In this document: positions 53,713-64,000 of the stretch, in pieces | How positions within the stretch are numbered: position 1 is the stretch's first letter | How the letters are laid out: every line of letters starts with the position of its first letter | Assembly (NCBI GenBank): GCA_021234155.1 | Contig: JAJEKV010000064.1 | Coordinates: 6,262,001 to 6,326,000, forward strand | Reading direction: 5' to 3' | Source: Isoetes taiwanensis | Taxonomy: Eukaryota > Streptophyta > Lycopodiopsida > Isoetales > Isoetaceae | DNA: 64,000 bases | Notes under the pieces: generated by a model | Databases searched by the model: none | Told to the model about the DNA's origin: nothing | The model's input: only the letters and a program-made list of their open reading frames with translations | Position numbers and translations under genes: made by a program

Positions 53713-55312
53713 TTAACCGACACAAATCGACATGCCTGAGCCGATTTCTTCGGAGATGACCTTGCCGTCCCATTGCTCCATGAACTGTGGGTACTGCTTT
53801 ACTAGATCTTTCTTAAGTACCCATGTCGCGTCTTCCACTGGCAAGTGTTTCCACTTGACCAAGTATTGGAGAAACTCTGATCTCCTCGTTTTCTTGAAGG
53901 CTTTATCAAGAATCAATTCTGGAACTACTTCCAGCTGCTCCTCCGTCATTTCCAACAACGTTGGAGTGTCCAAGACTTCGTCTGGATTTGGAGTGTGCTT
54001 CTTCAACAAACTCACGTGGAAGACCTTATGAATCTTTAGGTGTGCTGGCAAGTCTAACTTGTAGGATTGATTACCTACTCTCTTGACTATTCTGAAAGGT
54101 CCAGCCCACCTTGGAGCAAGCTTCTCGCAATTACCGATGCGGAGCTTCGCCTGCTTTACCTTGATCTTGAGCCATACATCATCTCCAACTTGGAACTCTC
54201 TGACTGTTCGATGCTTGTCGGCGATGCTCTTTTGACGACTCCTCGCTGCAAGGAGATACCCTCGCACTTCTTCCACGAGCTGCTGTATGTCGGACAACAT
54301 CTGCTGTGAAACCTCTACTTTTGACACGGGGTTGTGCCAAGTGTCTGGAGTTAGGCATTGATAGCCGTAATTGATCATAAACGGCGACATTTGGGATGAT
54401 TCCTGCTTGGTGCTATTGTATGCAAACTCCACGAAGTGAATAAATTCTTCCCACATACCTTGCTTATTCCAGACATAGTTCCGTAGCATGTCCTCCAAAA
54501 TCCTGTTGGTCCGCTCCGTTTGGCCATCCGTCTGAGGATGATAGGCCATGCTCATGGATAGCTTCGTCTGAATGGTCGCAAAGAGGTCTTGCCAAAAGGC
54601 ACTCATAAACTTCGGATCCCTGTCAGAGATAATCTCCCTTGGCATGCCATGAAGCCTGAAGATCTCTTTGGTGAAGAGCTTCGTTGTATCCATAGCGGTG
54701 TCTGTGGTCCTGCAAGGCACAAAATGTGCCATCTTCGACAACTTGTCGACCACTACCATCAAGGCGTCCTTCCCTCTTACTGTCCTTGGAAGCCCTGTGA
54801 TGAAGTCCATGCTGATGACCTCCCACTTAGCGTTTGGCACCGCTAATGGCTCTAATGCCCCTGGAATTCGAAGCTGCTCTGCCTTCGTCTGCTGACATAG
54901 CTGACATTCCCTGATGTAGCGAGCTACCTGCTTCTTCATTCCTGGCCAATAATAGCTGCTGCGCACTTTGAAATATGTTTTCATGAATCCCGCATGGCCA
55001 GCTATTGGACTGTTGTGCGTGTCGTGGAGGATCAATTTCCTTACACCTGATGATTCGGATACACACAATTTGTTCTTATGGTATAACAGGTTGCCTTCCT
55101 TCTTATAATGTTTGAAGGCTTCCCGCTCTTTATCTGTCCTAGCCTACATCCGTTGGCAATGACTCTTCAATCTTCTTACCAAAGTCGCTGGAGAGCGTCG
55201 AAATTGCATTGCAATGCACTCTAGTTGTCAGGGGATGCCTTGAAAGCGCATCCGCTACCACATTGAGCTTCTCTGGCTTGTAGACTATATCAAAGTCATA
55301 CTCTTCAAGGAA
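53713..55312 (-). pseudogene. Integrase and chromodomain of the second chromovirus
   Basis: The open part (53,713-55,068) has the HHCC finger (HDTHNSPIAGHAGFMKTYF ... CQLCQQTK), the DDE core (MDFITGLPRTVRGKD, ISDRDPKFMSAFWQDL, YHPQTDGQTERTNRI with the catalytic Glu), a GPF/Y-like block (PRWAGPFRIVKRVGNQSYKL) and a chromodomain (FLQYLVKWKHLPVEDATWVL). It ends SEEIGSGMSICVG. The chromodomain steers insertion to heterochromatin. Upstream, 55,069-55,312 carries the rest of the RNase H-integrase link in two frames with a stop (TAG) near 55,145. Confidence 0.94.
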
Positions 55313-57361
55313 CTACATCCACCTTCTCTGTCCCAGGTTGAGGTGTGGTTGCGTGAATACATACTGGAGGCTCTGATGGTCTGTATCCAATTGGAACTTC
55401 CTTCCCAAGAGATAGTGCCTCCAAATTCTTAATGCCCTGACAACCGCAAGCAATTTCTGATCGTGCGTCGGGTAGCGCATTTCGGCGTCGTTCATCTTCC
55501 TGGAATCATACGCTACCACACGCTCTTCTTGCATGAGCACTGCACCTGTAGCTATCTTACTCGCATCTGTGGCTACGAGCTTATCTTTCTCTGGGTCTGG
55601 CAGGGTTAAGACTGGGGCAGTCGTTAAAGCTTCTTTCAACAATTCAAACCCCGCTTGGGCTTTCTTGTGCCAATGCTCTGCCCAATCTTTCACCTTTTCT
55701 GCCCTGGTCAAGTCTGTTAGCGGGGCCGCTATCTTAGCAAAGTTCTTCATGAACTTCCTGTAGTACCCTGCTAGGCCGAGGAAACTTCTGACCTCATGGA
55801 CATTCTTCGGTGCCGGCCACTGAATCACTGCTTCAATTTTGGTGGGATCCGTCGAGATTCCTTCTGCTGATATCACATGCCCCAGGTATTCTACCCTCTC
55901 CGTTGCGAAGTGACACTTCGACAACTTGGCGTACAACTGGTGCCTCTTCAACTTCTCCAGCACTCTCCTTAATTGTTGTACGTGTTCTTCAAGGGATCTG
56001 CTATACACCAAAATGTCGTCAAAGGATATAATCACAAAGGTGTCTAAGAACTCCCTGAAGATGTCGTTCATGAGCCTCATAAATGTCGCGGGGGCGTTCG
56101 ATAAGCCGAAAGGCATTACCGTAAACTCATAATGCCCATACCGCGTTCTGAAGGCGGTTTTATGGATATCTTCTTCCTTTATCCGGATCTGATGATAGCC
56201 TGACCTTAAGTCGATTTTGGAGAAGACCTTTGCACCTTGGAGCTGATCCATCAAGTCATCCGATCTGGGGAGCGCGTACTTGTTCTTGATGGTGTGCTTG
56301 TTCAACTGCCTATAGTCTATGCACATCCTCAAACTGCCATCCTTCTTCTTTACAAAAAGAATAGGCGCTCCAAACGGCGAGACGCTAGGTCTAATGAAGC
56401 CTAGGTCGAGCAACTCCTGCAATTGCTTCTTTAGCTCCGTCAACTCCTGCGTTGTCATTCTGTATGGAGCCTTACTTGTCGGCTTTGTTCCCGGTTCGAG
56501 TGCTATCTCACACTCGACTCCCCTATAAGGAGGGAGCTGCTTGATCTCATCTGGAAAGAGATCATGGAACTCCGTGATCAAGTTAGCTACCTGCTTAGGT
56601 AACTTGCTGAGCCCCTCATCCTCCTTACCTTCTTCTGGCTCAGGCTCTTGGATCTCAAGCTTGAAGATATAAGCTACCTGCTCACTCTTTATGCACTTGA
56701 GCATCCGTTTAGAAGACATACACTGGATGATGGGGACAACTTCTTTACCTGTGATCTCAATGATCTTGCCGTCGGGCGTTGGGAAGGTCACCTTCCGCTT
56801 CCCACAATCGATGATGGCCCCTGCTGGTCCAAGATACTCCATTCCTATGATCAGGTCATACTTGCCAATGCCCATTACCTCTGCCCCCATCTGGATATTA
56901 ATCCCTGGCAAGTCGATGTCGAAGTTAATTCTCTTGCCTGCCGTCTGCCTTACTGCACCACTTGCTAAGACAACGGGCCTTGGCTTCGACTTTAGTGATT
57001 TCAACTTCAACATTTCAACCATTCTGGGGGATGCAAAGTTATGGCTACTTCCCGAGTCTATCAGGACTATGAAGGACTTGGCCTTGGCCTTCCCTACTGT
57101 GGAAATTACTTTATACTGGCTCTCTGCTTGCTCTGTATCTATTGCGGCAAAGATATGACACTCACCCTGAATATAGTCGCGGGCTGCCTCGCCGTCGTCG
57201 TCGGACAGGGTGTCCCAATCTCCCAACTCCGCCAGTGCTGCACTCATGACGTAGGGGCAGTTCGCTGTCCGATGACCTGGCTGGAAGCACCTAAAGCAAA
57301 GCTGCTTTTCTATGCACTCCTGCCTCTTTTCCTTGGGCATCGCCTGCAAAAAGGATCGCAC
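55313..57361 (-). pseudogene. Zinc knuckle, protease, RT and RNase H of the second chromovirus
   Basis: The 682-codon frame starts with a CCHC knuckle ([14 protein letters not shown]). The protease follows, with the active site [13 protein letters not shown] and the downstream [12 protein letters not shown] blocks: [51 protein letters not shown] and the catalytic [10 protein letters not shown] (F for Y). RNase [21 protein letters not shown] ... [17 protein letters not shown] ... [12 protein letters not shown] follows QRRWM at about 55,310, where other elements read on into FLEEYDFD, so a single nonsense mutation separates it from the integrase part. Confidence 0.95.
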
Positions 57362-57506
57362 TGCTTTGGAGTAGTTTTACCCCTCCTGCTTGTCCTTGAA
57401 GGACACCTGCTTCTTCTCCTGCTGCTTCCCTTGATTGCCACCATATGGAGCTCTAGCTGGACCTGGGCTTGCTGCTCTAGGGCTATAACTCCCTGTTGCC
57501 TTGCCT

Positions 57507-58469
57507 TTATCCTGGTAATACTGCTGCCTCTGCCCATTTGTTACGGGCCCCGCCTTGCAAGCTTATTGCCTTGGACTCGCCGATCGATCTTGTCTTAGGG
57601 TTTATTGCCCTTACAAGCTTGCGGATCTCATCATTTAACCCCTCAATATAGCTCTCCACTGCATGCTTTTCACCCAACTTTGGCACATAAAGCCTTAGCC
57701 TCATGAATTCCTCTGTATATTTCTGGACTGATTTGCTGCCTTGCTGCAATCTGTAGAACTGCTGCATCATGCTGGACTTATGTTCTCTTGGGACGTAGTG
57801 GCGCTTGAAGGCTTTAGCAAACTTTCTGAACCTGCAAGCATCCCTGCTCAAGCCATGTGCATTTGCATACCCCTTCCACCAAATGCGTGCTGCTCCTTTC
57901 AGGTTGGCTGTTGCCACCCTGCCTTTATCCTTGTCCTTCATACCATAGGCATTGTCGTATTCACTCATTTCATCGAGCCAAGCCTCTGCCTCCATGCCTG
58001 ACCTGTTCTCGCCTGAGAATTGCTCGAGCTTCCTGGCCTTCCATACATTTCCCAATGCAGAATCTACCTTCTTCTGGTAGTCAGAGGCTCTTGTGTCCCT
58101 TTGTCGTCCATCTGTGGTATCCCTCTGCCTTCCATCTGCAGTGACCCTCTGCCTTGCATCTCTACGGTCCTGGGCCTGCTCTTCCTCTTCCTCGGAGTCG
58201 GAGTCTGAGTCCGAGCTTGAGTCGGAGGATTCCGTGCTAGGGGGGACTCCTCCTCTTGCTCCTCCTCTTGTCCCTTCCTGTTTTCCGAGCTGATGCTTGT
58301 GGCAACTGAGCGTTGCCCTCCGAACCTACTCCTGCTTGTGCGGCCAGCAAAGCCTTTATTTGTTCAGGTCCGTCCTCATCTGTGATATTTCCTCTTCTGG
58401 GGTCATGGGTCCAAATTCCTCATACAGATTCCTTGCCGGGGGTGGCCTGGGCGGACTCTGTTCTTCCAT
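57507..58469 (-). pseudogene. gag of the second chromovirus
   Basis: The probable start is the ATG at 58,469 (MEEQSPPRPPPARNLYEEFG), then MTPEEEISQMRTDLN, a one-base shift, and an acidic Ser-rich and Arg-rich linker with TADGRQRDTTDGRQRDT repeats. The capsid part (57,507-58,055) reads LEQFSGENRSGMEAEAWL, NLKGAARIWWKGYANAHG and RHYVPREHKSSMMQQFYRL, typical of retrotransposon gag. It stops at 57,507. The tail (PGPARAPYGGNQGKQ region, 57,360-57,530) is in another frame before the zinc knuckle. Confidence 0.85.
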
Positions 58470-58686
58470 ATGGTCTCGGCGTTGTCGTTGCCCTGAGCCT
58501 AGACCTCTAGCTGCATACACAAGTAATTCATGGCTATATGGTTAGTTTTACTTGTTCTCTTGCATTATTTATGTTTGTTGGTATAGTTGGGGAACAACAT
58601 ACATCGACAAAACATTTAAAGTGCAAAAGAAATTATATTTATATTATATAATATTTTAGTACAAAATCTGCGGGTTCAAGAGTCTA

Positions 58687-59834
58687 CTAATCTTGAAATC
58701 GCCGGTAAGATGGGTTGTCCTCAAGGAACTTCTTAACTTGGGCCGTTCCTATGGAGCGTCCCAAGTTCCTAAGGACATTGGTTGACGTCCTGCCCTGTAA
58801 TTCTGTCACCAACTCCTCTACTCTGCGGTCGGAGGTGTAGGCCGCGGTTACTGCCAATCTTCCCTGCCGTCGGGAGGGCACGGCGAAGTCGAAGAGGTCG
58901 AGTGCCATCGCTCTCTTGACTAAGACAGCATAGTCGACATTTGCAGCTATTCGAGCATGCCTGCCAAAGCCAGAGAGTGCAATGAGCATGAACACTCCCT
59001 CTTCGCCTCGGGGGCTGAATTTGCGGTGTATCACACCGCTATTCTCCCATCCAGCAGCAGGGGCAGGTAGTACTTCAGCGACCTGTCGTTGTGTGTCGCA
59101 GATGATTCCCCACTTGCTTGGCCTCCCGCTCTATGCCGTCCGGCATACTCGTCGACCTCTACCTCAGTCAGTTCTCGGTAGTCTGCAATTGTCGAGTCGA
59201 CTCGCCTGATGTCGATTCCTGCTCCTCTTGCTGGAGGTGGTGTCGAGGGGCTCGGCATCAAGATGCTGGTGGTCTTGCCTCTGATCCCCATCCGTTCCTG
59301 AATGGCGAGGAACTCTTCTTCAGATGGCAATTCTCCGGCCTCCATAACCTGTCTTATGTTGCTGTAGGCCTGGATGTCAGAAGTCGACTCCCCTGTGTAG
59401 GTGTCGGCTTCTCGCACTTGAAGCGGGAAGTCTGAGGCTCCCCGGACGATGAAGTCGTCCAAATCTGGTTGCTGCCGTAGTTGGTGCAGCAACTCATCAA
59501 GCCGGAGCTCCCTCTCTCTGCATTCGGGGAGATTCTTGATGTCGCTGAGGAGTAGATACTCCTCACCGTCGATGATGATGGGGGCTAGGCTTGTGATGCC
59601 TAGCCCAAGTGGGGGAGCAACTCTGAGGTTTTGCCGGCTCCGCTCGAAGTTGGCCAGCTCCTCTTCTGCTTGCCGCCGTTCTTCCTCTGAGTCGAGCTCC
59701 GTGTACTCTTCGTCGTCTGACTCCTCTTCTTCTTCTCTTCCTTCTTGCTCTTGCTGATACTGTAAAAGCATCTGCTCTTCTGCTTGGGCTGCTATGGGGT
59801 CCACCTCCATGGGAGGAATAGAGGTTGCCCCCAT
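58687..59834 (-). pseudogene. Extra reading frame upstream of gag, about 380 codons, one frameshift
   Basis: The first part (59,031-59,834) begins MGATSIPPMEVDPIAAQAEE, is very acidic (EEEEESDDEEYTELDSEEER), then structured (LAPIIIDGEEYLLLSDIKN) with a Pro-rich hinge (SPSTPPPARGAG). At about 59,031 the frame shifts and continues HRKFSPRGEEGVFMLIALSG, YAVLVKRAMALDLFDFAVPS, and ends SYRRFQD at 58,687. Composition changes from acidic to basic and helical. It lies on the same strand, 218 bp before gag. It may be an additional ORF of the retroelement or a captured gene. I do not recognise the family. Confidence 0.5.
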
Positions 59835-59904
59835 TGGGTTTTCGGCACGGTGGAAAAGGAAAATGGCTAAGGCGGTGGTGTAGGAGAAATATTGGTCCTG
59901 TCAA

Positions 59905-60330
59905 CTGTCAGGACCATGTAATCTGGCAGCCTCTGTGCCTTGTTGGTCAAGTATTTGGCGATGTTCGAAACATCGCCCAGGGCTGCTTGAAGGGATGGGC
60001 GAGGAACAAAATGGCCTATGCAAGGTGTTAGCTGCACTAGGGAGGGTCCTACCCTAGCTTGGAACTCTGGGTGGATTCATGGTATGGTGTCTCAATTCTG
60101 CTCATTTTTGCACCACAAAAATAGTCCAAAACATAGTTCAAGATTGTGGTTTGTACACATAAAAATTCAAATCATTTAGCATTTATGATAGTGCAAAAAT
60201 AAAATTCCCTCTCTTTGGCATGATATCTTTCTCGAGAATAGGATCTTTTGAATCTGCCACACAAGCCAAATGCCACGGAGACCAAAATAACGTGGACCGC
60301 CAAAAAATAACCAAAAACACCAAAAAGACC
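59905..60330. other. Non-coding spacer
   Basis: No LTR, primer site or exon is recognisable. A small inverted repeat around 59,892-59,915 (ggtcctgtcaa / ctgtcaggacc) lies near the start of the upstream frame. Confidence 0.45.
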
Positions 60331-60680
60331 TAAATAGAGACCGCCGAAGAATAGCCAGATCTTGTGGATCGTAGCTTGTGGATCATAGCCAAACAGATCT
60401 TGTGGATCATAGCCACCAAACAGAGATTGGCGGATCATAGCTTGCCAAATCATGGGAAAAGCTTTTGGGAAAAGCTTTTGCTATATGCAAAGCCTTAGAT
60501 TTTGTTTCCATTGATTTTTGACCTTGTGAAAAGACCTAAATAGAGATTATGGAAGCAATGCCGGATCTTGTGGATCATAGCTTGTGGATCATAGCACAAA
60601 GATTGTCGGATCATAGCTAGAGCTTGTGGCAAAGCTTTTGTTGTATGTAGTGCCAATTTTGATTGATTTTTGACCTTGTG
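60330..60680. repeat. Two ~150-200 bp direct repeats rich in ggatcatagcttgtgg
   Basis: gacctaaatagaga, then agatcttgtggat, cgtagcttgtggatcatagc, aagcttttg, and ttgatttttgaccttgtg occur at about 60,330-60,530 and again at about 60,533-60,682. Inside each, the word ttgtggatcatagc repeats two to four times. The array lies just upstream of the RING-like gene. Confidence 0.8.
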
Positions 60681-60712
60681 GAGTTGGTTCAATCCTTGGT
60701 CTCTTAAATTTC

Positions 60713-62851
60713 ATGGTTGTAGAAATGGAAAAAAATGTCTTGAATGATAGTGGATTATCATACAGGGATTTGTTAAAGCGTGAGGAAAAGTTTGTGGATC
60801 CATTAGAGATGCGCAAGTATTGGGGACCAAAGGTGGAGAATAAACAATCCTATAGATTGAGGGCTCTAAAAAAAGAAAAGAAAGAGGCTTTTCTGAGCAT
60901 TTATAGGGCAATCTATGAGGAAAGGAGTCATGTTTAAAATGGGCAGGTTAGTCAAGTTATGGCTGTAGCATGGTTTTTGCATGATGTTAAAGGTAAGGAT
61001 ATAGATTGGTAGCATGCTTCAAAAAAGAGGTCTTCAATGCTAGAAGAAGATAACATACCCATCGAAGAAGATAGTGGGACTAGAAAAACACTAAAACCTA
61101 TACAAGATTCAGGCATCACTGAACCACGATTGGCTTCATCATATTCTAAAACCGTGGAGTCTAAGAGACAGAAATATGGTAATACAAGTTGTAATTTTTA
61201 TTTTGTTTAATTTGCATTTTGTCTGTAAATGAGCTTACGCAACACAATGTGGGTGGTTTCAGCAAAGTTGGAGATGCAAAAAGGAGATTTTACCTTTGGA
61301 CATTCTGATAGTAAGTACTTTTTGATAAACATTGTAGAGTCCTAATAATCATTGGTTTGTTCATAGCCTAACCTTTCTGGTTATTGTGGTCATAGTTTTT
61401 GTGATAGTTTTTGTCAGCAGTTCTTAAATTGTAGTATATAATTATGATTTAGAGTTTGTGAATTTAGATTGTAGTTTATATATTTGGATTTGTTGTTTGT
61501 GGTTTATGATTTGTGGTTTGGGGTTAATGGATTTGGTTTATGAGTTGGGTGTCTTAGTTTGTGGATTGAGTGAATTTTATATTGTGTTCTGTAGTTTGTG
61601 GTTTGTGGTTGCATGTTTTGGTTTGTGGATTGGGGGAATTTTATATTGTGTTCTGTGGTTTGTGGTTTTGCATTTGTGCTGGTTTGTGGTTTTGCATTTG
61701 TGATGGTTAAATTGTGGTTAAGAATTTATACTTTGTGCTTTGTGGATTATATTTTATAGATTGGACCTGAATTATAGTGAGTGGAATATAGATTGTGGAT
61801 TGAGCCTTTAATAAAGTTTCTTTAGATTGTGGAATATACTTGTATCCCTGTAACTAATTTTAATGAATTGTTTCATTACAGATTCCTTATGGGTGATGAC
61901 AAAATGGAAGGAGTCCATTGAATTGAAGGTGAAAGAGGTTGATTGCAGGCTACAACAGTCATATAACAAATGGAAAGAGTTGAAGAAAACCTTCAAATCA
62001 TTGAGGGAGAAGAAGGAGCATTATATGCAAGAAATTGTAGACATCAAATGCTTGATGCAAGGAATGACAAAGGAAGCAGCTGCAGGTGTGCAACAGGTGG
62101 TAGATATGAAGGAAGACGAGGTAGTTAAAGTTGTGGCATCATTGGTTGTTGTAGAGGAAGATCTTGATGCTATTGAGAAGAGGAGGCAAGGGGACAATGA
62201 TGAGATTGCAAAACTCAGACCGTGTCTTGAAAGGCTTATTGAAGGCTGCAATGTCCTTGAGAACGGGATTAAACTAGACCCTTATCTACCCGAGTCTATA
62301 GAAACAAATTTCCTATCAGACTCACCTGAACGTGTATGTCCCTATTGTAGAAGATTCTTGGAATATGATGGGAAGCCACTGCCCTTTGTTACTACAGAGT
62401 GTAACCATCTTTACCATATTCAATGTTTGGCCTCATTATTAAGGTATGAGCAATAGTAAATTTTGATCTTAACAATAGTTATATTTTGATCATTAAGCTC
62501 TTTAAATTGATGTGTATAATTTCTTGTTTTCAGTTATAGGGATAAGTGTTGTAGCCCAGATTGTGACCAGATCATATCTGCCACTTGGATTGCTGCATTT
62601 GGCGTGAAGAAAGTTGTACACTCATATGGTATGTATAAGTGGTTAAGCAATCAACTTCTTAACATCATTTAATGTTGATGGTTTTGTTGGTTGTCCTTTT
62701 AGATGTCCATATGAATCCCACATATGCAAGCACAAGTAGAGATAAGGGATATCTATTCTCACAGATAGAAGAGCAAAAGATCCAAGTGGAGAATGCAACA
62801 CAACCTGAAATTGAGAAAGAAGAGCACACTCACTGGACAATCAGAAAGTGA
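60713..62851 (+). pseudogene. Five-exon coiled-coil RING-like protein with two stops in exon 1
   Basis: Exons by eye: 60713-61178, 61263-61310, 61882-62443, 62534-62628, 62703-62851. All junctions have GT/AG and phases 1, 1, 2, 1 that join correctly, which supports a real gene structure. Exon 1 has SYRDLLKREEKFVDPLEMRK, a TAA at 60,935-60,937, then MAVAWFLHDVKGKDIDW, a TAG at 61,010-61,012, and an open end. Exon 3 is a long coiled coil (KWKESIELKVKEVDCRLQQS). Exons 3-4 form a RING-like zinc site: CPYC, CNHLYHIQC, then CCSPDC. RING proteins are mostly E3 ubiquitin ligases. The stop codons suggest a pseudogene, or translation starting downstream. The family is not recognised. Confidence 0.55.
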
Positions 62852-62941
62852 GAAACAAGGTAATGTAAAAGTTAATAGTTTGTATTAGAATAACTTATGT
62901 TATTTTTCATTCTTCTTGTATCTTCCTACATGCAGGCTTCA

Positions 62942-63250
62942 AATTGCAGTCAAATCTAAATGAAGAGTCAAGTGCAGCATGTTGATGCTTCCAAATTTAC
63001 GTCAAGTGCAGTAGATGTCTCCAAAAGCTACAATGAACCTTCTCTATTTGGAGCTCCTAGCCCTTCTAGCTTTACCAAGCAGAAAGTTTCCACCGCATCT
63101 GAAAACCCACTTTCTAGCTTCAACAAGGAGGATAAGCTCAATAAACCCTCTAGCTCTACCAAGCAAGCGGAGTCCACCGCATCTGAAAAACCGCTTTCTA
63201 GCTTTGACAATGAGGAGAAGTTCGTTGCATTAAAAAAACCACTTTTGTAG
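62942..63250 (+). CDS. Ser/Lys-rich exon with an internal repeat, probably 3' end of the RING-like gene
   Basis: Follows an acceptor (tacatgcag at about 62,935). The frame at 62,960-63,250 has SSAVDVSKSYNEPSLFGAPS, and then a two-fold repeat: SSFTKQKVSTASENPLSSFN and SSSTKQAESTASEKPLSSFD. It is likely disordered. The link to the upstream gene would need the donor at about 62,858 (aacaag|gtaatg) in a frame shifted from exon 5. It may also be a separate gene remnant. Confidence 0.3.
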
Positions 63251-63653
63251 TAGAAGTCAAAGATTTCATATCTGGTTGGTTTAAGATACTAATTTTATTA
63301 TTCCTTTGATAGTTCTAATATTATTTATACTGAAGCTATAATTTCTTTAGGTATAGATACAAGTAGCAAATTGGAAATCGAAACTGAAAATGTCGAAGAG
63401 ATATCTACTAGAAAAAACAAAGGTATTCTTCCTTCACTTTTGTTCCATTACAGTTAGTAAATTAGTGTACTAATTCTCTAAATATATAGCAATTCTCTTG
63501 GCTCAAGAAATACAATTTGATGATGACAATGTAATGTCAAATAGCATTTTACCTCAACCACCATCCACAAAACAACCAAGTAAGATACCTGCATTGATTG
63601 AGTTAAAAGGTTTCATTTTTTTCCTAGCTTCTTTTTTGTCTCGTTCTTCCTCA

Positions 63654-63658
<5 letters not shown>

Positions 63659-63684
<26 letters not shown>

Positions 63685-64000
63685 GATAGCAAGAGTCAGT
63701 TTTACCATTAATTATAAAATCTCAGGAACATAGCATGTTTGTGCTTTATAAGGCAGCACATGAAAAAGTAACAGAACATTTAAGAGCATCATACTATGAA
63801 TATGAGCTCAAGAATAACAAGCCTAACAAGAAATTCGCAGAAGAGGTAGCAGAAACTGATAAGCCAGTAAGAAAATGATCTTCCGTGTGAACAGGTCCAA
63901 AAAATCTGAATTCAGTTGTTGAGGGAGGCCACTCTGAGCTTGAACTGCAAAAACCTGCAAAAAGGCAATCCTTCCCGAGACATAGATAGATCCTGATTAG
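63659..64000 (-). mobile_element. LINE 3' end (tail and UTR), continues past the window
   Basis: A run of about 26 T (63,659-63,684) followed by gatagcaagagtcagtttta resembles the start of a minus-strand plant LINE 3' end (compare LINE-A: T run, then gaaggacttgagcctttatt). No coding part is reached before the window ends. Confidence 0.5.

Larger units (their letters stand above)
51297..58469 (-). mobile_element. Second Ty3/gypsy chromovirus, 5' LTR not seen
   Basis: Minus-strand order is gag, zinc knuckle, protease, RT, RNase H, integrase, chromodomain, polypurine tract and 3' LTR. The 3' LTR is complete. No matching LTR or reverse-complement primer site (gctctgatacca) was found to the right of gag before 60.3 kb, so the 5' end was lost or lies further off. 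The element may extend to 59,834 if the upstream frame belongs to it. Pol shows stops and frameshifts, but most domains are long and clean. Confidence 0.9.

Noticed and set aside
53732-57598. Many plus-strand frames of 70-185 codons across the second chromovirus
   Set aside because: Antisense shadows of pol and gag; the minus strand carries all recognisable motifs.
58687-59031. Possible resemblance of the upstream frame's helical C-terminal part to filamentous plant virus coat proteins
   Set aside because: Only a few scattered residues fit and no invariant block is present, so a viral origin is not claimed.

Overview
The window looks like nuclear DNA of a land plant, most likely a large-genome lineage such as a fern or other seed-free plant. 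That last step is inference. The evidence for a plant is one intact intron-containing MAP65 microtubule-bundling gene (11,513-14,048, 11 coding exons), Ty3/gypsy chromoviruses primed by initiator-tRNA-Met, L1-type LINEs with a zinc-binding C-terminus, tRNA-derived SINE copies and an F-box exon. About two thirds of the window is mobile-element DNA; ordinary host genes are few.

Layout. 1-4,849: chromovirus (plus strand) with a clipped 5' LTR and a complete 3' LTR; gag and pol are broken. 5,015-6,900: F-box exon and a possible leucine-rich-repeat remnant. 7,544-7,936: a MITE. 10,993-14,048: MAP65 with a possible 5'-UTR intron. 15,526-18,037: 5'-truncated LINE with a perfect 15-bp target duplication. 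18.45-18.62 kb: old SINE copy. 20,692-21,875: LINE 3' fragment.

21.9-29.6 kb is the most unusual part. It holds a degraded multi-exon minus-strand gene with a DGQH motif resembling ParB-like proteins, two small intact ORFs, and at least 20 copies of a 21-bp GC-cored palindrome (arms aaatcgcgc and gcgcgattt around 3 bases). The copies sit in introns and flanks only, and six of them form three tandem ~100-bp hairpins inside one intron.

30,536-36,490: a tyrosine-recombinase (DIRS/Ngaro/PAT-order) retrotransposon on the minus strand. It has gag, RT-RNase H and recombinase remnants, split direct repeats (A1 - internal - B1 - A2 - B2) and no target duplication. 37,038-40,854: a compound LTR element with four 158-bp LTR copies, flanked by a 5-bp duplication. 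41.75-43.85 kb: a decayed transposase-like gene of the DNCAGQNKN type. 44,059-46.2 kb: a LINE with an internal deletion. 47.73-47.95 kb: a SINE. 48.36-51.24 kb: a very GC-rich, heavily mutated LINE of a different type. 51,297-59.9 kb: a second chromovirus (minus strand) with a 1,572-bp 3' LTR, an extra reading frame upstream of gag, and no 5' LTR seen. 60.7-63.25 kb: a five-exon RING-like coiled-coil gene with two in-frame stops in its first exon. 63.66-64.0 kb: another LINE tail.

Exon and intron boundaries were placed by eye from GT/AG, phase continuity and family resemblance. Family names come from motif recognition, not from searches.
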